A stretch of DNA of 64,000 nucleotides. It comes from Kitasatospora phosalacinea (lineage in GTDB: Bacteria; Actinomycetota; Actinomycetes; Streptomycetales; Streptomycetaceae). Below, piece by piece: positions 1 through 11,700 of the stretch; positions within the stretch are counted from its first letter, which is position 1, and each line of letters begins with the position of its first letter. The position numbers and the translations under genes are program-made. The notes beneath the pieces were generated by a model, which saw only the letters and a list, made by a program, of their open reading frames with translations, searched no databases and had not been told where the DNA came from. The DNA is taken from assembly GCF_030268885.1 (NCBI RefSeq), contig NZ_BSSA01000015.1, positions 124,001 to 188,000 on the forward strand, read 5' to 3'.

Positions 1-1235
1 CGGAACTGGCCGCGCTCGGCGCGCACGCGCAGGCCGTGGCCTGCGACGTCGCCGACCGGGGCGCCGTCGCCGCGCTGCTCGCCGACGTCCCGGCCGCGCA
101 CCCGCTGACCGCGGTGGTGCACGCCGCAGGCGTGGTCGACAACGGCCTGGTGGAGACGCTGACCCCGGAGCGCCTGGACGCGGTGCTGCGGCCCAAGGCC
201 GACGGCGCCTGGCACCTGCACGAGTTGACGAAGGACCTGGACCTCGCGGCGTTCGTGTTGTTCTCCTCGGCGGCGGGCCTGGTGCTCGGCGCCGGGCAGG
301 CCAACTACGCGGCCGCCAACGCCTTCCTGGACGCGCTGGCCGCGCACCGCCGCGCCGCCGGTCTGCCCGGTCTCTCGCTGGCCTGGGGCGCCTGGGCGGC
401 GGACGGCGGCGGCCTGGCCGCCGAACTGGACGAGGCCGACCTGCGCCGCCTGCACCGCCTGGGCCTGCCGCCGATCACCGCGGCCGAGGGCCTGGCGCTG
501 TTCGACGCCGCGCTGGGCGTCGCGTCCGGCTCGGCGTCCGGCCCCGCGCTCGGCGCCGCGTCCGGCGCGGACGGGGCGCTGCTGGTCCCGCTGCGGGTGG
601 ACGCGGCGGCGCTGCGGGCCCGCACCGACGCGTTGCCCGCGGTGCTGCGCCTCCCGGCCGCGGCGGCGAAGCGCAGCGGCGGGAGCGGCGGCGGACCGGC
701 GGCGGGGACGCTGCCGCGCGTGCTGGCGGGGCTGCCCGCCGGGGAGCGCGAGGAGTACCTGCTGGGCGTGGTCACCGGGCGGGTCGCCGCGGTCCTGGGC
801 CACGGCTCGGAGTCCGCGGTGCGGCCCGACCGGGCGCTGTCCGAACTCGGCTTCGACTCGCTCACCGCGGTCGAACTGCGCAACCAGCTGGGCGCGTTGG
901 CCGGGCGCAGCCTCCCGGCGACGCTGGTCTTCGACCACCCGACGCCCGCCGCGCTGGCCCGCCACCTGCGGGAGCTGATCGACCCGGCGGCCGCCGACCC
1001 GGCCGCGCACGTGCACGCCGAACTCGACCGGCTGGAGGCGCTGCTGACCGCGGCCGACCCGGCCGCCCCGGGCCGTCCGGCGGTCGCCGCCCGGCTCGAG
1101 GCGCTGCTGCGCCGCTGGCAGGCGCAGGGCGCGACCACCGGCCTCCCCGCCGACGGGGAGCCGGAGCAGGACTTGGAACAGGCCAGTGACGACGAGCTCT
1201 TCCTCGTCCTCGACCAGGAGTGGGGCACGCAGTGA
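1..1235 (+). CDS. Modular type I polyketide synthase, 3' end (KR-ACP-docking), partial
   Basis: The reading frame is open from base 3, so only the C-terminal ~410 residues of a larger PKS subunit are present. They comprise the second half of a ketoreductase (Rossmann motif outside the window; the active-site region FVLFSSAAG followed by NYAAAN holds the catalytic Ser, Tyr and Asn), then an acyl carrier protein with the phosphopantetheine site ELGFDSL, then a C-terminal docking region ending DQEWGTQ. The KR reads VVDN where B-type KRs have LDD, and lacks the Trp eight residues before the Tyr that marks A-type KRs, so its stereochemical class is ambiguous. The TGA overlaps a possible GTG start (GTGA at 1232) of the next subunit, so the two are probably translationally coupled. 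The docking tail and the coiled-coil head of the next protein fit a head-to-tail assembly line. Confidence 0.95.
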   Translation, partial: ELAALGAHAQAVACDVADRGAVAALLADVPAAHPLTAVVHAAGVVDNGLVETLTPERLDAVLRPKADGAWHLHELTKDLDLAAFVLFSSAAGLVLGAGQANYAAANAFLDALAAHRRAAGLPGLSLAWGAWAADGGGLAAELDEADLRRLHRLGLPPITAAEGLALFDAALGVASGSASGPALGAASGADGALLVPLRVDAAALRARTDALPAVLRLPAAAAKRSGGSGGGPAAGTLPRVLAGLPAGEREEYLLGVVTGRVAAVLGHGSESAVRPDRALSELGFDSLTAVELRNQLGALAGRSLPATLVFDHPTPAALARHLRELIDPAAADPAAHVHAELDRLEALLTAADPAAPGRPAVAARLEALLRRWQAQGATTGLPADGEPEQDLEQASDDELFLVLDQEWGTQ

Positions 1236-1261
1236 ACGGGCCGGGTGCGAAGGGGCGGGGG

Positions 1262-4200
1262 ATGGAAGACCGGACCACGGACAGGCAGGACGCGGGCACC
1301 GCGGACAAGCTGCGCGACTACCTCAAACGCGCGACCGCCGACCTGCAGCAGACCAAGCGGCGGCTGCGCGAGATCGAGGAGGCCGCGGCCGAACCGATCG
1401 CGATCGTCGGCATGGCCTGCCGCTACCCGGGCGGCGTCGCCGGGCCGCAGGACCTGTGGGAGCTGGTCTCCCGGGGGCGGGACGCGATCGGCGACTTCCC
1501 CACCGACCGCGGCTGGGACGTCGAGGCGATCTACGACCCGGAGCCCGGGAAGCCGGGCCGGACGTACGTGCGCCAGGGCGGGTTCCTGCCCGGCGCCGGG
1601 GGCTTCGACGCCGAGTTCTTCGGGATCAGCCCCAACGAGGCCCGGCGCGCCGACCCGCAGCAGCGCGTCCTGCTGGAGGTCTGCTGGGAGGCGTTCGAGC
1701 GGGCCGGGCTGGACCCGCTGGCGCTGCACGGCAGCGACACCGGCGTCTACACCGGCCTGATGTACCACGACTACATCCAGGGCAGTCCGGGCGGCAGCCT
1801 GGTCTCCGGCCAGGTCGCGTACAGCCTCGGCCTGCACGGCCCGGCGATCTCGCTGGACACCGCCTGCTCCTCCTCGCTGGTCGCCGTCCACCTGGCCTGC
1901 CAGGCGCTGCGCCGCGGCGAGGTGGAACTGGCGCTGGCGGGCGGGGTCACCGTGATGGGCACCCCGGAGATGTTCGTCGACTTCAGCCGCCAGCGCGGCC
2001 TGGCGCCGGACGGGCGCAGCAAGGCGTTCTCCGCGGACGCCGACGGCACCTCCTGGTCCGAGGGCGCGGGCGTCCTGCTGCTGGAGCGGCTCTCGGACGC
2101 GCGCCGCCACGGCCACCGGGTGCACGCGGTGGTGCGCGGCTCGGCGACGAACCAGGACGGCGCCTCCAACGGCATCACCGCGCCCAACGGCCCCGCCCAG
2201 GTGCGGGTGCTGCGCGCGGCGCTGGCCGCGGCCGGGCTGACCCCCGCCGAGGTGGACGCGGTCGACGCGCACGGCACCGGCACCACGCTGGGCGACCCGA
2301 TCGAGGCGCAGGCGCTGATCGAGGTGTACGGGCGGCGCGGCGGGGCCGAGCCGCTGCGGCTGGGCTCGGTCAAGTCCAACCTGGGGCACCCGCAGGCCGC
2401 GGCCGGGGTCGCCGGGATCATCAAGATGGTGCTGGCGATGGAGCACGGCGTGCTGCCGCGCACCCTGCACCTGGCCGAGCCGACCCCGCACGTGGACTGG
2501 TCGGCGGGCACGGTGCGGCTGCTCGCCGAGAACGAGGACTGGCCCGCCGTCGACCGGCCGCGCCGCTGCGCGGTCTCCTCCTTCGGGATCAGCGGCACCA
2601 ACGCGCACGTCATCCTGGAGCAGGCCCCGGACGAGGAGCCGGCCGAGCCCGCCGCCGACCCCGCGGTCGTCCCGTTCGCGCTCGCCGCCAAGACGCCCGC
2701 CGCGCTGGCCGCGGCCGCCGAGCGGCTGGCCGCGCACCTGCGCCGCCGCCCCGAGCTGGCGCTCGCCGACCTCGGCCGCTCGCTGGCCACCGGCCGCTCC
2801 GCGTTCGAGCACCGGGCGGTGCTGGTCGGCCGGGAGCGGGACGGGCTGCTGGCCGGGCTCGACGCGCTGGCCGCCGGGCGGCCGCAGGCCGGGACGGTCA
2901 CCGGCAGCGCCGGGGCGCCCGGCCGCACCGCGTTCGTGTTCACCGGCGGCGACCCGCTGCCGGCCGGTGCCGCCGCCGGGCTGCTGGCCGCCTCCGAGCC
3001 GTTCGCCCGGCAGGTCGCCGCCTGCGAGCGGGAACTCGCCCCGCTGCTGGGCGGATCGGTGGCCGAGGTGCTGCGCGGCGCCCCGGGCGCCCCCGCGGCG
3101 GACCGTCCGGAGGTCGCCGCCGCGGTCCGCTGGACGGTGCAGGTCGCGCTGGCCGCGCTGTGGCGGGCGCACGGCGTCGCACCGGACGCCGTGCTGGGCC
3201 ACGGCCCCGGCGAGGTCGCCGCGGCCACCGTCGCCGGAGCGCTGACCACGGCCGACGGCGCCCGGGCCGCGGTCGCCCTGGGCCGCGCGGGTGCGGCCGC
3301 CCTGCCCGACACCGTCACCCCGGCGGAGTCGTCCGGGCCCCGCCCGGCCCTGTACTCGGCCGCCACCGGCGGCCGGGCCGAGCCGGAGGCCGTCGGCACC
3401 GGGCGGTGGCTCGCCGGGCTGGAGCGCGCCGCGGACCTCGCGCCACTGCTCAAGGAGCTCGCCGGGAACGGCCACCGCGCCTTCGTCGGCATCGGACCGG
3501 ACCCGCAGCTCGCCGCCCTGCTGGCGGAGTCGTCCGGCGACGGGGCGGTGGCCGTCGACACCCCGCTCGCCGCGGGACCGGACGCCCTGGAGCGGTTCGC
3601 GCACGCCGCCGCCGCCCTGCACGTGCACGGCACCACCGTGCGCTGGGAGGCGTTCTTCCCGGCCGGGCGCACCGTCGACCTGCCCACCTACCCGTTCCGG
3701 CACACCCACTACTGGACGCGGCCCGAGCCGTTCGCCGCCCTGGCCGCCCCGGCCCGGGAGGGCGCGGCGGACCGGCTGCGCCACCGGGTGCAGTGGTCCC
3801 CCGTCGAACCGCCCGCCGCCGCGCCGTCCGGGCCCTGGCTGTCCGGGCCCTGGCTGGTCGCGGCCGAGGACCACGCTCCCGGGGCCGACGCGGTGCTGGC
3901 GGCGCTGGCCGAGCACGGCGCCGAGGTGGTCCGCCTCCCCGTGGACGCCGCCGCCGCGGACCGGGCCGAACTGGCCGCCCGGATCACCGCCCTGCTCGGC
4001 GCGGAGCAGCCCGCGGGCGTGCTCTCGCTGCTGGCCCTGGACGCCCCCGCGGCCCCGGAGGTGCCCGCGCCGGGCGTCACCGCGACCGTCCCGCTGCTGC
4101 AGGCCGTCCTGGACGCCGGGATCACCGCGCCGTTCTGGTGCGCCACCCGCGCCGCGGTGGCCGTCGACCCGGGCGAGGACGTCGACCCGTCGGCGGCCGC

Positions 4201-5761
4201 GCTGTGGGGCGCGGGCACCGTGCTCTCGCTCGACCTGCCCGCCGTCTGGGGCGGCCTGGTCGACCTGCCCGCCGAGCTCGGCCCGGAGGCGGCCGCGCTG
4301 CTGGCCGCGGTGCTGTCCGGCCGCTCCGGCGAGGACCAGGTCGCCGTCCGCGGCGACCGGGTGCACGCCCGCCGCCTGGTCCCGGCCCCGGTCGACGCCC
4401 CGGTCCCGGCCGGGCTGCCCTGGCGGCCGGACGGCACGGTGCTGGTCACCGGCGGCACCGGCGCGATCGGCGCGGCCGTCGCCCGGCGGCTGGCCCGCTC
4501 CGGCGCCCGGCACCTGGTGCTGGCCGGCCGCCGCGGCCCGGACGCCCCCGGCGCGGCCGCCCTGACCGCCGAGCTCACCGCCGCGGGCGCCGAGGTGACG
4601 GTCGTCGCCTGCGACGTCACCGACGGCGCGGCCGTCGCCGAACTCGTCGCCGGACTACCGGAGTTGACCGCGGTGGTGCACGCCGCCGGGCAGCTGCCCG
4701 AGCAGACCGCGTTCGACGGGCTGACCGCGCAGGAGTTCGCCCGCGCCACCCGCGCCAAGATCGCCGGAGCGCACCACCTGGACCGGGTCCTCGGCGACCG
4801 CCCGCTGGACGCCTTCGTGCTGTTCGCCTCCGGCGCGGCCGTCTGGGGCACCGCGGGCCGCGCCCCGTACGCGGCGGGCAACGCCTACCTCGACGGCCTG
4901 GCCCAGCACCGCCGGGCCCGCGGCGCCACCGCCACCTCGGTGGCCTGGGGCACCTGGGCGGGCGGCGGCATGGTCGACGCCGAGGCCGACGAGCACCTGC
5001 GGCACATCGGCCTGGCCTCGCTGGAGCCCGGCGCGGCGCTCGACGAACTGTGGCGCGCCCTGGCGCTGGACGAGAGCCACCTGGTGGTCGCCGACATCGA
5101 CTGGGCCAGGTTCGCCCCGGTCTACGCCGCGGCCCGGCCCCGCCCGCTGCTGCACGAACTGCCCGCCGCCGTCCGCGCCCTGGACGGCGACGCCCCGGCC
5201 GCGGAGGCGGCCGCCGACGGCCCGTCGCTGGCCGAACGGCTCACCGGCCGCTCCGGCCCGGAGCGCGCCCGGATCGTGCTGGGCCTGGTCCGCGAGCAGG
5301 CGGCGGCCGTCCTCGGCCACGACGGGGCGGGCGCGGTCGAACCCGGACGCACCTTCAAGGACCTCGGCTTCGACTCCGTCTCGGCGGTCGACTTCCGCAA
5401 CCGGCTCAGCGCCGCGTCCGGCGTCAGACTGCCCGCCACCGTCGTGTTCGACCACGCCAACCCGCGGGCCCTGGCCGAGTTCCTGGAGGCCGAACTGGCC
5501 GACCTGGCGCCGGGCGGGGCCGCCGCGGTGGCCGCCGAACTCGACCGGCTGGAGGCCCTGGTCGACGGCCTCGCCCCGGAGGAGGCCGACCGGGCCAGGA
5601 TCGGCCCCCGGCTGCAGGCCCTGGCGGCCCGGCTGAGCGGCGCCCGCGGCGCCGCACCCGGGCCGGACCTGGCCCACGCACTCGAATCCGCAAGCGCGGA
5701 AGACCTGTTCAACCTGCTGGACCAAGAGCTCGGATCGAGCGGAAACGGCGAGGGTTTCTGA
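1262..5761 (+). CDS. One-module type I polyketide synthase with degenerate AT (KS-AT0-KR-ACP)
   Basis: The product is a 1499-residue extension-module protein. It opens with an N-terminal docking coiled coil (KLRDYLKRATADLQQ). The ketosynthase starts near residue 44, with Cys202 in DTACSSS and both His motifs (DAHGTGT, SNLGHPQAAAG) intact. The AT region (about 555-770) is abnormal: the nucleophile motif GHSxGE reads GHGPGE, with Gly648 replacing Ser. The oxyanion motif GQGSQ is lost, and the ferredoxin-like subdomain with the HAFH/YASH specificity motif is missing. There is no DH. The KR (about 1058-1300) has GTVLVTGGTGAIG and the Ser/Tyr/Asn residues. It has no LDD but has the Trp eight residues before Tyr, so it is A-type. 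The ACP Ser is at 1372, followed by a docking tail. ATG 1262 was chosen for its AAGGGG ribosome site; GTG 1232 overlapping the upstream stop is possible. How this module is loaded is unknown. Confidence 0.95.
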   Translation: MEDRTTDRQDAGTADKLRDYLKRATADLQQTKRRLREIEEAAAEPIAIVGMACRYPGGVAGPQDLWELVSRGRDAIGDFPTDRGWDVEAIYDPEPGKPGRTYVRQGGFLPGAGGFDAEFFGISPNEARRADPQQRVLLEVCWEAFERAGLDPLALHGSDTGVYTGLMYHDYIQGSPGGSLVSGQVAYSLGLHGPAISLDTACSSSLVAVHLACQALRRGEVELALAGGVTVMGTPEMFVDFSRQRGLAPDGRSKAFSADADGTSWSEGAGVLLLERLSDARRHGHRVHAVVRGSATNQDGASNGITAPNGPAQVRVLRAALAAAGLTPAEVDAVDAHGTGTTLGDPIEAQALIEVYGRRGGAEPLRLGSVKSNLGHPQAAAGVAGIIKMVLAMEHGVLPRTLHLAEPTPHVDWSAGTVRLLAENEDWPAVDRPRRCAVSSFGISGTNAHVILEQAPDEEPAEPAADPAVVPFALAAKTPAALAAAAERLAAHLRRRPELALADLGRSLATGRSAFEHRAVLVGRERDGLLAGLDALAAGRPQAGTVTGSAGAPGRTAFVFTGGDPLPAGAAAGLLAASEPFARQVAACERELAPLLGGSVAEVLRGAPGAPAADRPEVAAAVRWTVQVALAALWRAHGVAPDAVLGHGPGEVAAATVAGALTTADGARAAVALGRAGAAALPDTVTPAESSGPRPALYSAATGGRAEPEAVGTGRWLAGLERAADLAPLLKELAGNGHRAFVGIGPDPQLAALLAESSGDGAVAVDTPLAAGPDALERFAHAAAALHVHGTTVRWEAFFPAGRTVDLPTYPFRHTHYWTRPEPFAALAAPAREGAADRLRHRVQWSPVEPPAAAPSGPWLSGPWLVAAEDHAPGADAVLAALAEHGAEVVRLPVDAAAADRAELAARITALLGAEQPAGVLSLLALDAPAAPEVPAPGVTATVPLLQAVLDAGITAPFWCATRAAVAVDPGEDVDPSAAALWGAGTVLSLDLPAVWGGLVDLPAELGPEAAALLAAVLSGRSGEDQVAVRGDRVHARRLVPAPVDAPVPAGLPWRPDGTVLVTGGTGAIGAAVARRLARSGARHLVLAGRRGPDAPGAAALTAELTAAGAEVTVVACDVTDGAAVAELVAGLPELTAVVHAAGQLPEQTAFDGLTAQEFARATRAKIAGAHHLDRVLGDRPLDAFVLFASGAAVWGTAGRAPYAAGNAYLDGLAQHRRARGATATSVAWGTWAGGGMVDAEADEHLRHIGLASLEPGAALDELWRALALDESHLVVADIDWARFAPVYAAARPRPLLHELPAAVRALDGDAPAAEAAADGPSLAERLTGRSGPERARIVLGLVREQAAAVLGHDGAGAVEPGRTFKDLGFDSVSAVDFRNRLSAASGVRLPATVVFDHANPRALAEFLEAELADLAPGGAAAVAAELDRLEALVDGLAPEEADRARIGPRLQALAARLSGARGAAPGPDLAHALESASAEDLFNLLDQELGSSGNGEGF

Positions 5762-8700
5762 TGGCTGAGGAAGCAAAGCTGCTCGACTACCTCAAGCGGG
5801 CGACCGCCGAGTTGCACGAGACCCGCAACCGGCTGCGCGAGGTGGAGGCGGCCGACCGGGAGCCGATCGCGATCGTCGCGATGAGCTGCCGCTACCCCGG
5901 GGACGTCCGCTCCCCGGAGGACCTGTGGCGCCTGGTCGACGAGGGCACCGACGCGATCGGCCCGTTCCCCACCGACCGCGGCTGGAACACCGCCGCCCTC
6001 TACGACGCCGACCCGGACCGCCCCGGCACCAGCTACGTCGACCAGGGCGGCTTCTTCCACGGCGCGCCCGAGTTCGACGCGGGCCTGTTCGGGATCTCCC
6101 CGCGCGAGGCCCTCACCATGGACCCGCAGCAGCGCCTGGCCCTCGAACTGGCCTGGGAGGTCTTCGAGCGGGCCGGCCTGGCCCCGGACGGGCTGCGCGG
6201 CGAACGCGTCGGCGTGTTCCTCGGCAGCGGCAGCCAGGACTACTACGAGGACCTGGCGCCCGGCGCCGTCGCCGCCGTCATCGACGACTACCTGAGCACC
6301 GGCAACGCCGCCTCGGTGATCTCCGGCCGGGTCGCGTACTCCTTCGGCCTGGAGGGCCCCGCCCTCACCGTCGACACCGCCTGCTCCTCCTCGCTGGTCG
6401 CCCTGCACCTGGCCGTGCAGGCGCTGCGCCGCCGCGAGTGCACGATGGCGCTGGCGGGCGGCGTGATGGTGATGTCCGCCCCCGGCCCGTTCGTCGCGTT
6501 CAGCAAGCAGCGCGGCCTCGCCCCCGACGGCCGCTGCAAGGCGTTCGCCGAGGGCGCCGACGGCACCGGCTGGGCCGAGGGCGCGGGCACCCTGCTGCTG
6601 GAGCGGCTCTCCGACGCCCGCCGCAACGGCCACCAGGTGCTCGCCGTGGTCCGCGGCTCCGCGGTCAACTCCGACGGCGCCTCCAACGGCCTCACCGCCC
6701 CCAACGGCCCGTCCCAGCAGCGGGTGATCCGGCAGGCGCTGGCCGACGCGGGCCTGACCGCCGCCGACGTCGACGCGGTCGAGGGCCACGGCACCGGCAC
6801 CGTCCTCGGCGACCCGATCGAGGTGCAGGCGCTGCTGGCCACCTACGGCAAGGAGCGCACCGGCGGCCGCCCGCTGTGGCTCGGCTCGATCAAGTCCAAC
6901 ATCGGGCACGCGCAGGCCGCGGCCGGAGTCGGCGGCGTCATCAAGATGGTCGAGGCGATGCGCCACGGCGTCCTGCCGCAGACCCTGCACGCCGCCAAGC
7001 CCTCCGAACGGGTCGACTGGTCCGCCGGGAACGTCCGGCTGCTCGGCGCCCGCCGCGAGTGGCCGCAGACCGGCGCGCCCCGCCGCTCCGCCGTCTCCTC
7101 CTTCGGCGTCAGCGGCACCAACGCGCACGTCGTCCTGGAACTGCCCGACCCCGAACCGGCCGCCGAGACCGCCGCCCCCACCGCCCGGCCCGCCGCCGCG
7201 CCCGTCCCGTGGCTGCTCGGCGGCCACGGCGAGGACGCCCTGCGCGCCCAGGCCGCCCGGCTGCTCGCCCACCTCGACGCGCACCCCGGCACCGACCCGG
7301 TCGACCTCGGCTACTCGCTGGCCACCGGCCGCGCCGCGCTCGACCGCCGGGCCGTCGTCCTGGCCTCCGGCGGGGCCGCCGACCGCGCCGCGCTGGCCGC
7401 CCTCGCCGCGGGCACCCCCGGCCCCGAGGTGGTGCACGGCGCCGCCGACCCCGGCCTGACCGCCCTCCTGTTCTCCGGCCAGGGCGCCCAGCACGTCGGC
7501 ATGGGCAAGGAGCTGTACGGGGCGTACCCGGTGTTCGCGGCCGCCCTCGACGAGGTCTGCGCCGCCTTCGACCTCGAACAGCCGCTGCTGCCCGTGGTGT
7601 TCGGCAAGCCCCGGCTGCTGGACCAGACCCGGTGGACCCAGCCCGCGCTGTTCGCCGTCGAGGTCGCGCTGTACCGCCTGGTCGAGTCCCTGGGCCTGAC
7701 CCCGGACCTGCTGCTGGGCCACTCGATCGGCGAACTCGCCGCGGCGCACGTCGCCGGGGTGCTCCCGCTCGCCGACGCCTGCACCCTGGTCGCCGCCCGC
7801 GGCCGCCTGATGCAGGCGCTCCCGTCCGGCGGCGCGATGGTCGCCGTCCAGGCCACCGAGGAGGAGGTCGCCGAGCTGCTCGGCGCGGGCGTCGCGCTGG
7901 CCGCCGTCAACGGCCCCCGCTCGGTGGTGCTCTCCGGCGACGAGGAGCCCGTCCTCAAGGTCGCCGCGCACTTCGCCGACCAGGGCCGCAAGACCCACCG
8001 GCTGAAGGTCTCGCACGCCTTCCACTCGGCCCGGATGGACCCGATGCTGGAGGAGTTCCACGCGGTCGCCGCCGGTCTCACCTACCACGCCCCGGCGCTC
8101 ACCCTGGTCTCCTCGCTGACCGGCGAGGTCGCCACCGCCGAGGAGCTCGCCGACCCCGAGTACTGGGTCCGCCAGGTCCGCGGCACCGTGCGCTTCCACG
8201 AGGGCGTGCAGCGCCTGGCCGCCGAGGGCGCCACCCGCTTCGCCGAGATCGGCCCCGACAGCGTCCTGCTCGCCCCCGCGCAGGAGACCCTCGCCGAGAC
8301 GGCCGGCCCGGCCGCCCTCGTCCCCGTCCTGCGCAAGGGCCGCCCCGAGCCGACCACCCTGGTCACCGCGCTGGCCCGGCTGCACGTCAGCGGCGCCGCC
8401 GTCGACCGGGCCGCGCTGTTCGCCGGGACCGGCGCCCGCCGCACCGACCTGCCCACGTACGCCTTCCAGCGCCGCCGCTACTGGCTGGACGCCCGCGGCG
8501 GCGGCGACGCCGGCGCGACCGTCGCCGCGGCCGGCCTGGCCGCCGCGGGCTACGGCGGCGGCGAGCACCCGCTGCTGGGCGCCGCCGTCACCCTCGCCGA
8601 CACCGACGGCGCCGTGATGACCGGCCGCCTCTCCGTCGAGACCCAGCCCTGGCTCGCCGACCACGTCCTGGGCACCACCGTCACCGTCCCCGGCACCGCG

Positions 8701-11700
8701 TTCGTCGAACTCGCCGTCCGGGCGGGCGACCTGGTCGGCTGCGGCCGGGTCGAGGAGCTCACCCTCAGCAGCCCGCTGGTGCTGCCCGCCGCCGCGGCCG
8801 TCCGGATCCAGGTCGCCGTGCACGCCCCCGACACCGCCGGGCGCCGCACCCTGACCGTGCACTCCCGCCCCGACGAGGACGGCCCCGGCGCCGACTGGAC
8901 GGTGCACGCCACCGGCACCGTCGCCCCCGCCGCCGACCTCCCCGCCGCCCCGGCCGGGCCGTGGCCGCCCGCCGCCGCCCGGCCCGTCCCGCTGGACGGC
9001 CTCTACGACTCCTTCGCCGCCACCGGCATCGACTACGGGCCCGCGTTCCGCGCCCTGGAGGCGGTCTGGCAGCATGGCGAGGAGATCCTCGCCGAGGTCC
9101 GGCTGCCCGAGGGCGAGACCCGGCGGGCCGCCGCGTTCGGCCTGCACCCCGCCGCGCTGGACGCCGCCACCCACGCGCTGCGCGCCACCGGCGGCGAGGA
9201 CGACGGCGCCGAGCAGGGCCGGATGCCGTTCGCCTGGTCCGGCGTGCAACTGGCCGCCACCGGCGCGAGCGCGCTGCGGGTCCGCTTCACCCCGGTCGGC
9301 CCCGACGCCTTCGCCGTCGAGGCCACCGACCCGGCCGGCGGCCTCGTCGCCCGGATCGACTCGGTCGCCTTCCGCCCGCTGGTGCTGCCCGCCGCCACCG
9401 CCGCCCCGCTGTACCGCCTGGAGTGGCGCACCGTCCCGGCCGCCCCCGCCCCCGCCGCCACCCCGTACGCGCTGCTGGCCAGTGCCCCGGGCAGTGACGC
9501 CGGGGCCGTGCACGCCGCCACCGCCGCCGCCCTGGCGGCCGTCCAGGAGCAGCTGTCCGAGGAGCGCGCCGACGCCCCCGTCCTGGTCGTGGTCACCCGC
9601 GGCGCGCAGTCCGTCGACGGCGAGGACGTCACCGACCCGGCCGGCGCCGCCGTCTGGGGCCTGGTCCGCTCCGCCCAGTCCGAGCACCCCGGCCGCTTCG
9701 TCCTGCTCGACACCGACCGGGACACCGACGACGAGGCCCTCGCCGCCCTGCTGCCCGGGCTGCTCGCCACCGGCGAACCGCAGCTCGCCCTGCGCGGCAC
9801 CACCGCCCGCGCGCCCCGGCTGGCCCGGCTGGTCCGGCAGCCCGAGCCCACCGCCCCGGCGCTCGACCCCGAGGGCACCGTCCTGGTCACCGGCGCCTCC
9901 GGTGCGATCGGCACCCTGCTGGCCCGCCACCTGGTCGCCGCGCACGGCGTGCGCCGCCTGCTGCTGCTCAGCCGCACCGGCCCCGCCGCGCTGGCCGCCC
10001 TGGCCACCGAACTGGCCGCCGCCGGGGCCGAGGTGCGCACCGCGGCCTGCGACGTCGCCGACCGGGCCGCCCTCGCCGCCGTCCTGGCCGACCTGCCCGC
10101 CGCCCACCCGCTGACCGCCGTCGTGCACGTCGCGGGCGTCCTCGACGACGGCGTGGTCACCGCGCTGACCGCCGAGCGCACCGCCGCCGTGCTGCGCCCC
10201 AAGGTCGACGGCACGCTCCACCTGCACGAGCTGACCGCGGACGCCCCCCTGGCCGCGTTCGTGCTGTTCTCCTCGGTCTCCGGCGTGCTCGGCACCCCCG
10301 GCCAGGCCAACTACGCCGCCGCCAACAGCTTCCTGGACTCCTTCGCCGCCCACCGCCGCGCCCACGGCCTGCCCGCGCTCGCCCTCGCCTGGGGCCAGTG
10401 GGAGCAGCCCGGCGGCATGGCCGGCACCGGCCGCACCGTCGGCACCGCGGCCCTCGCCCCGCTGACCGCCGAGGAGGGCCTGGCCCTGTTCGACGCCGCG
10501 CTCGGCACCGGCCTGGCCGCCCTCGCCCCGGTCAAGCCGAACCTCCCGGTGCTGCGCGAGCGCCCCGCCGACACCCTGCCCCGGCCGCTGCGCGACCTGG
10601 CCGGACCGCCGCGGCTGCGCACCGCCGCCACCGCCGGGGCGGACGGGGACGGCACCGCCCTCGACCGGACGCTGGCCGCGCTGCCCGCCGCCGAACGCCC
10701 CGCGGCCGTCCTCGAACTGGTCCGCACCCACGCCGCCGCGGTGCTCGGCCACGCCTCCGCCGCCGACGTCGAACCCACCGGCCAGTTCCAGCAGTTGGGC
10801 TTCGACTCGCTGACCGCCGTGGAACTGCGCAACACCCTCAACGCGGCCACCGGGCTGCGGCTGCCCGCGACCCTGGTCTTCGACTACCCGACGCCCGCCG
10901 CGCTCGCCGAGCACCTGCTCAGCGAGACCTCCGGCACGGTCGCGGCCGTCACCGCCCAGCAGGACCACCACGACGAGCCGATCGCGATCGTCGGCATGGC
11001 CTGCCGCCTGCCCGGCGGCGTCGGCTCCCCGGCCGACCTGTGGCGGCTGGTCTCCGAGGGCGAGGACGGCATCGGCCCGTTCCCCGCCGACCGCGGCTGG
11101 GACCTCGCCGCGCTGCACGACCCGACCGGGGAGCGCCCCGGCACCACCGGCGTCAACGAGGGCGGGTTCCTCTACGACGCGGGCGACTTCGACCCGGCCT
11201 TCTTCGGCGTCGCGCCCAAGGAGGCGGCCCTGGTCGACCCGCAGCAGCGCCTGCTGCTGGAGGCGTCCTGGGAGGCGCTGGAGCGCTCCGGCATCGACCC
11301 GCAGCAGCTCAAGGGCAGCGCCACCGGCGTCTACGCGGGCGTCCAGTTCCACGACTACGTCGGCAGCAACAGCACCGGCTCCATCGTCACCGGCCGGATC
11401 GCCTACACCCTCGGCCTGGAGGGCCCCGCGGTCTCCGTCGACACCGCCTGCTCCTCCTCGCTGGTCGCCCTGCACTGGGCCGCCCAGGCGCTGCGCGGCG
11501 GCGAGTGCACCCTCGCCCTGGCGGGCGGCGTCACCGTGATGGCGACCCCGGAGACCTTCGTCGAGTTCTCCCGCCAGGGCGGCCTGGCCGCCGACGGCCG
11601 CTGCAAGGCGTTCTCCGCGGACGCCGACGGCACCGCCTGGGCCGAGGGCGTCGGCGTCCTCGTCCTGGAGCGGCTCTCCGACGCCCGCCGCAACGGCCAC

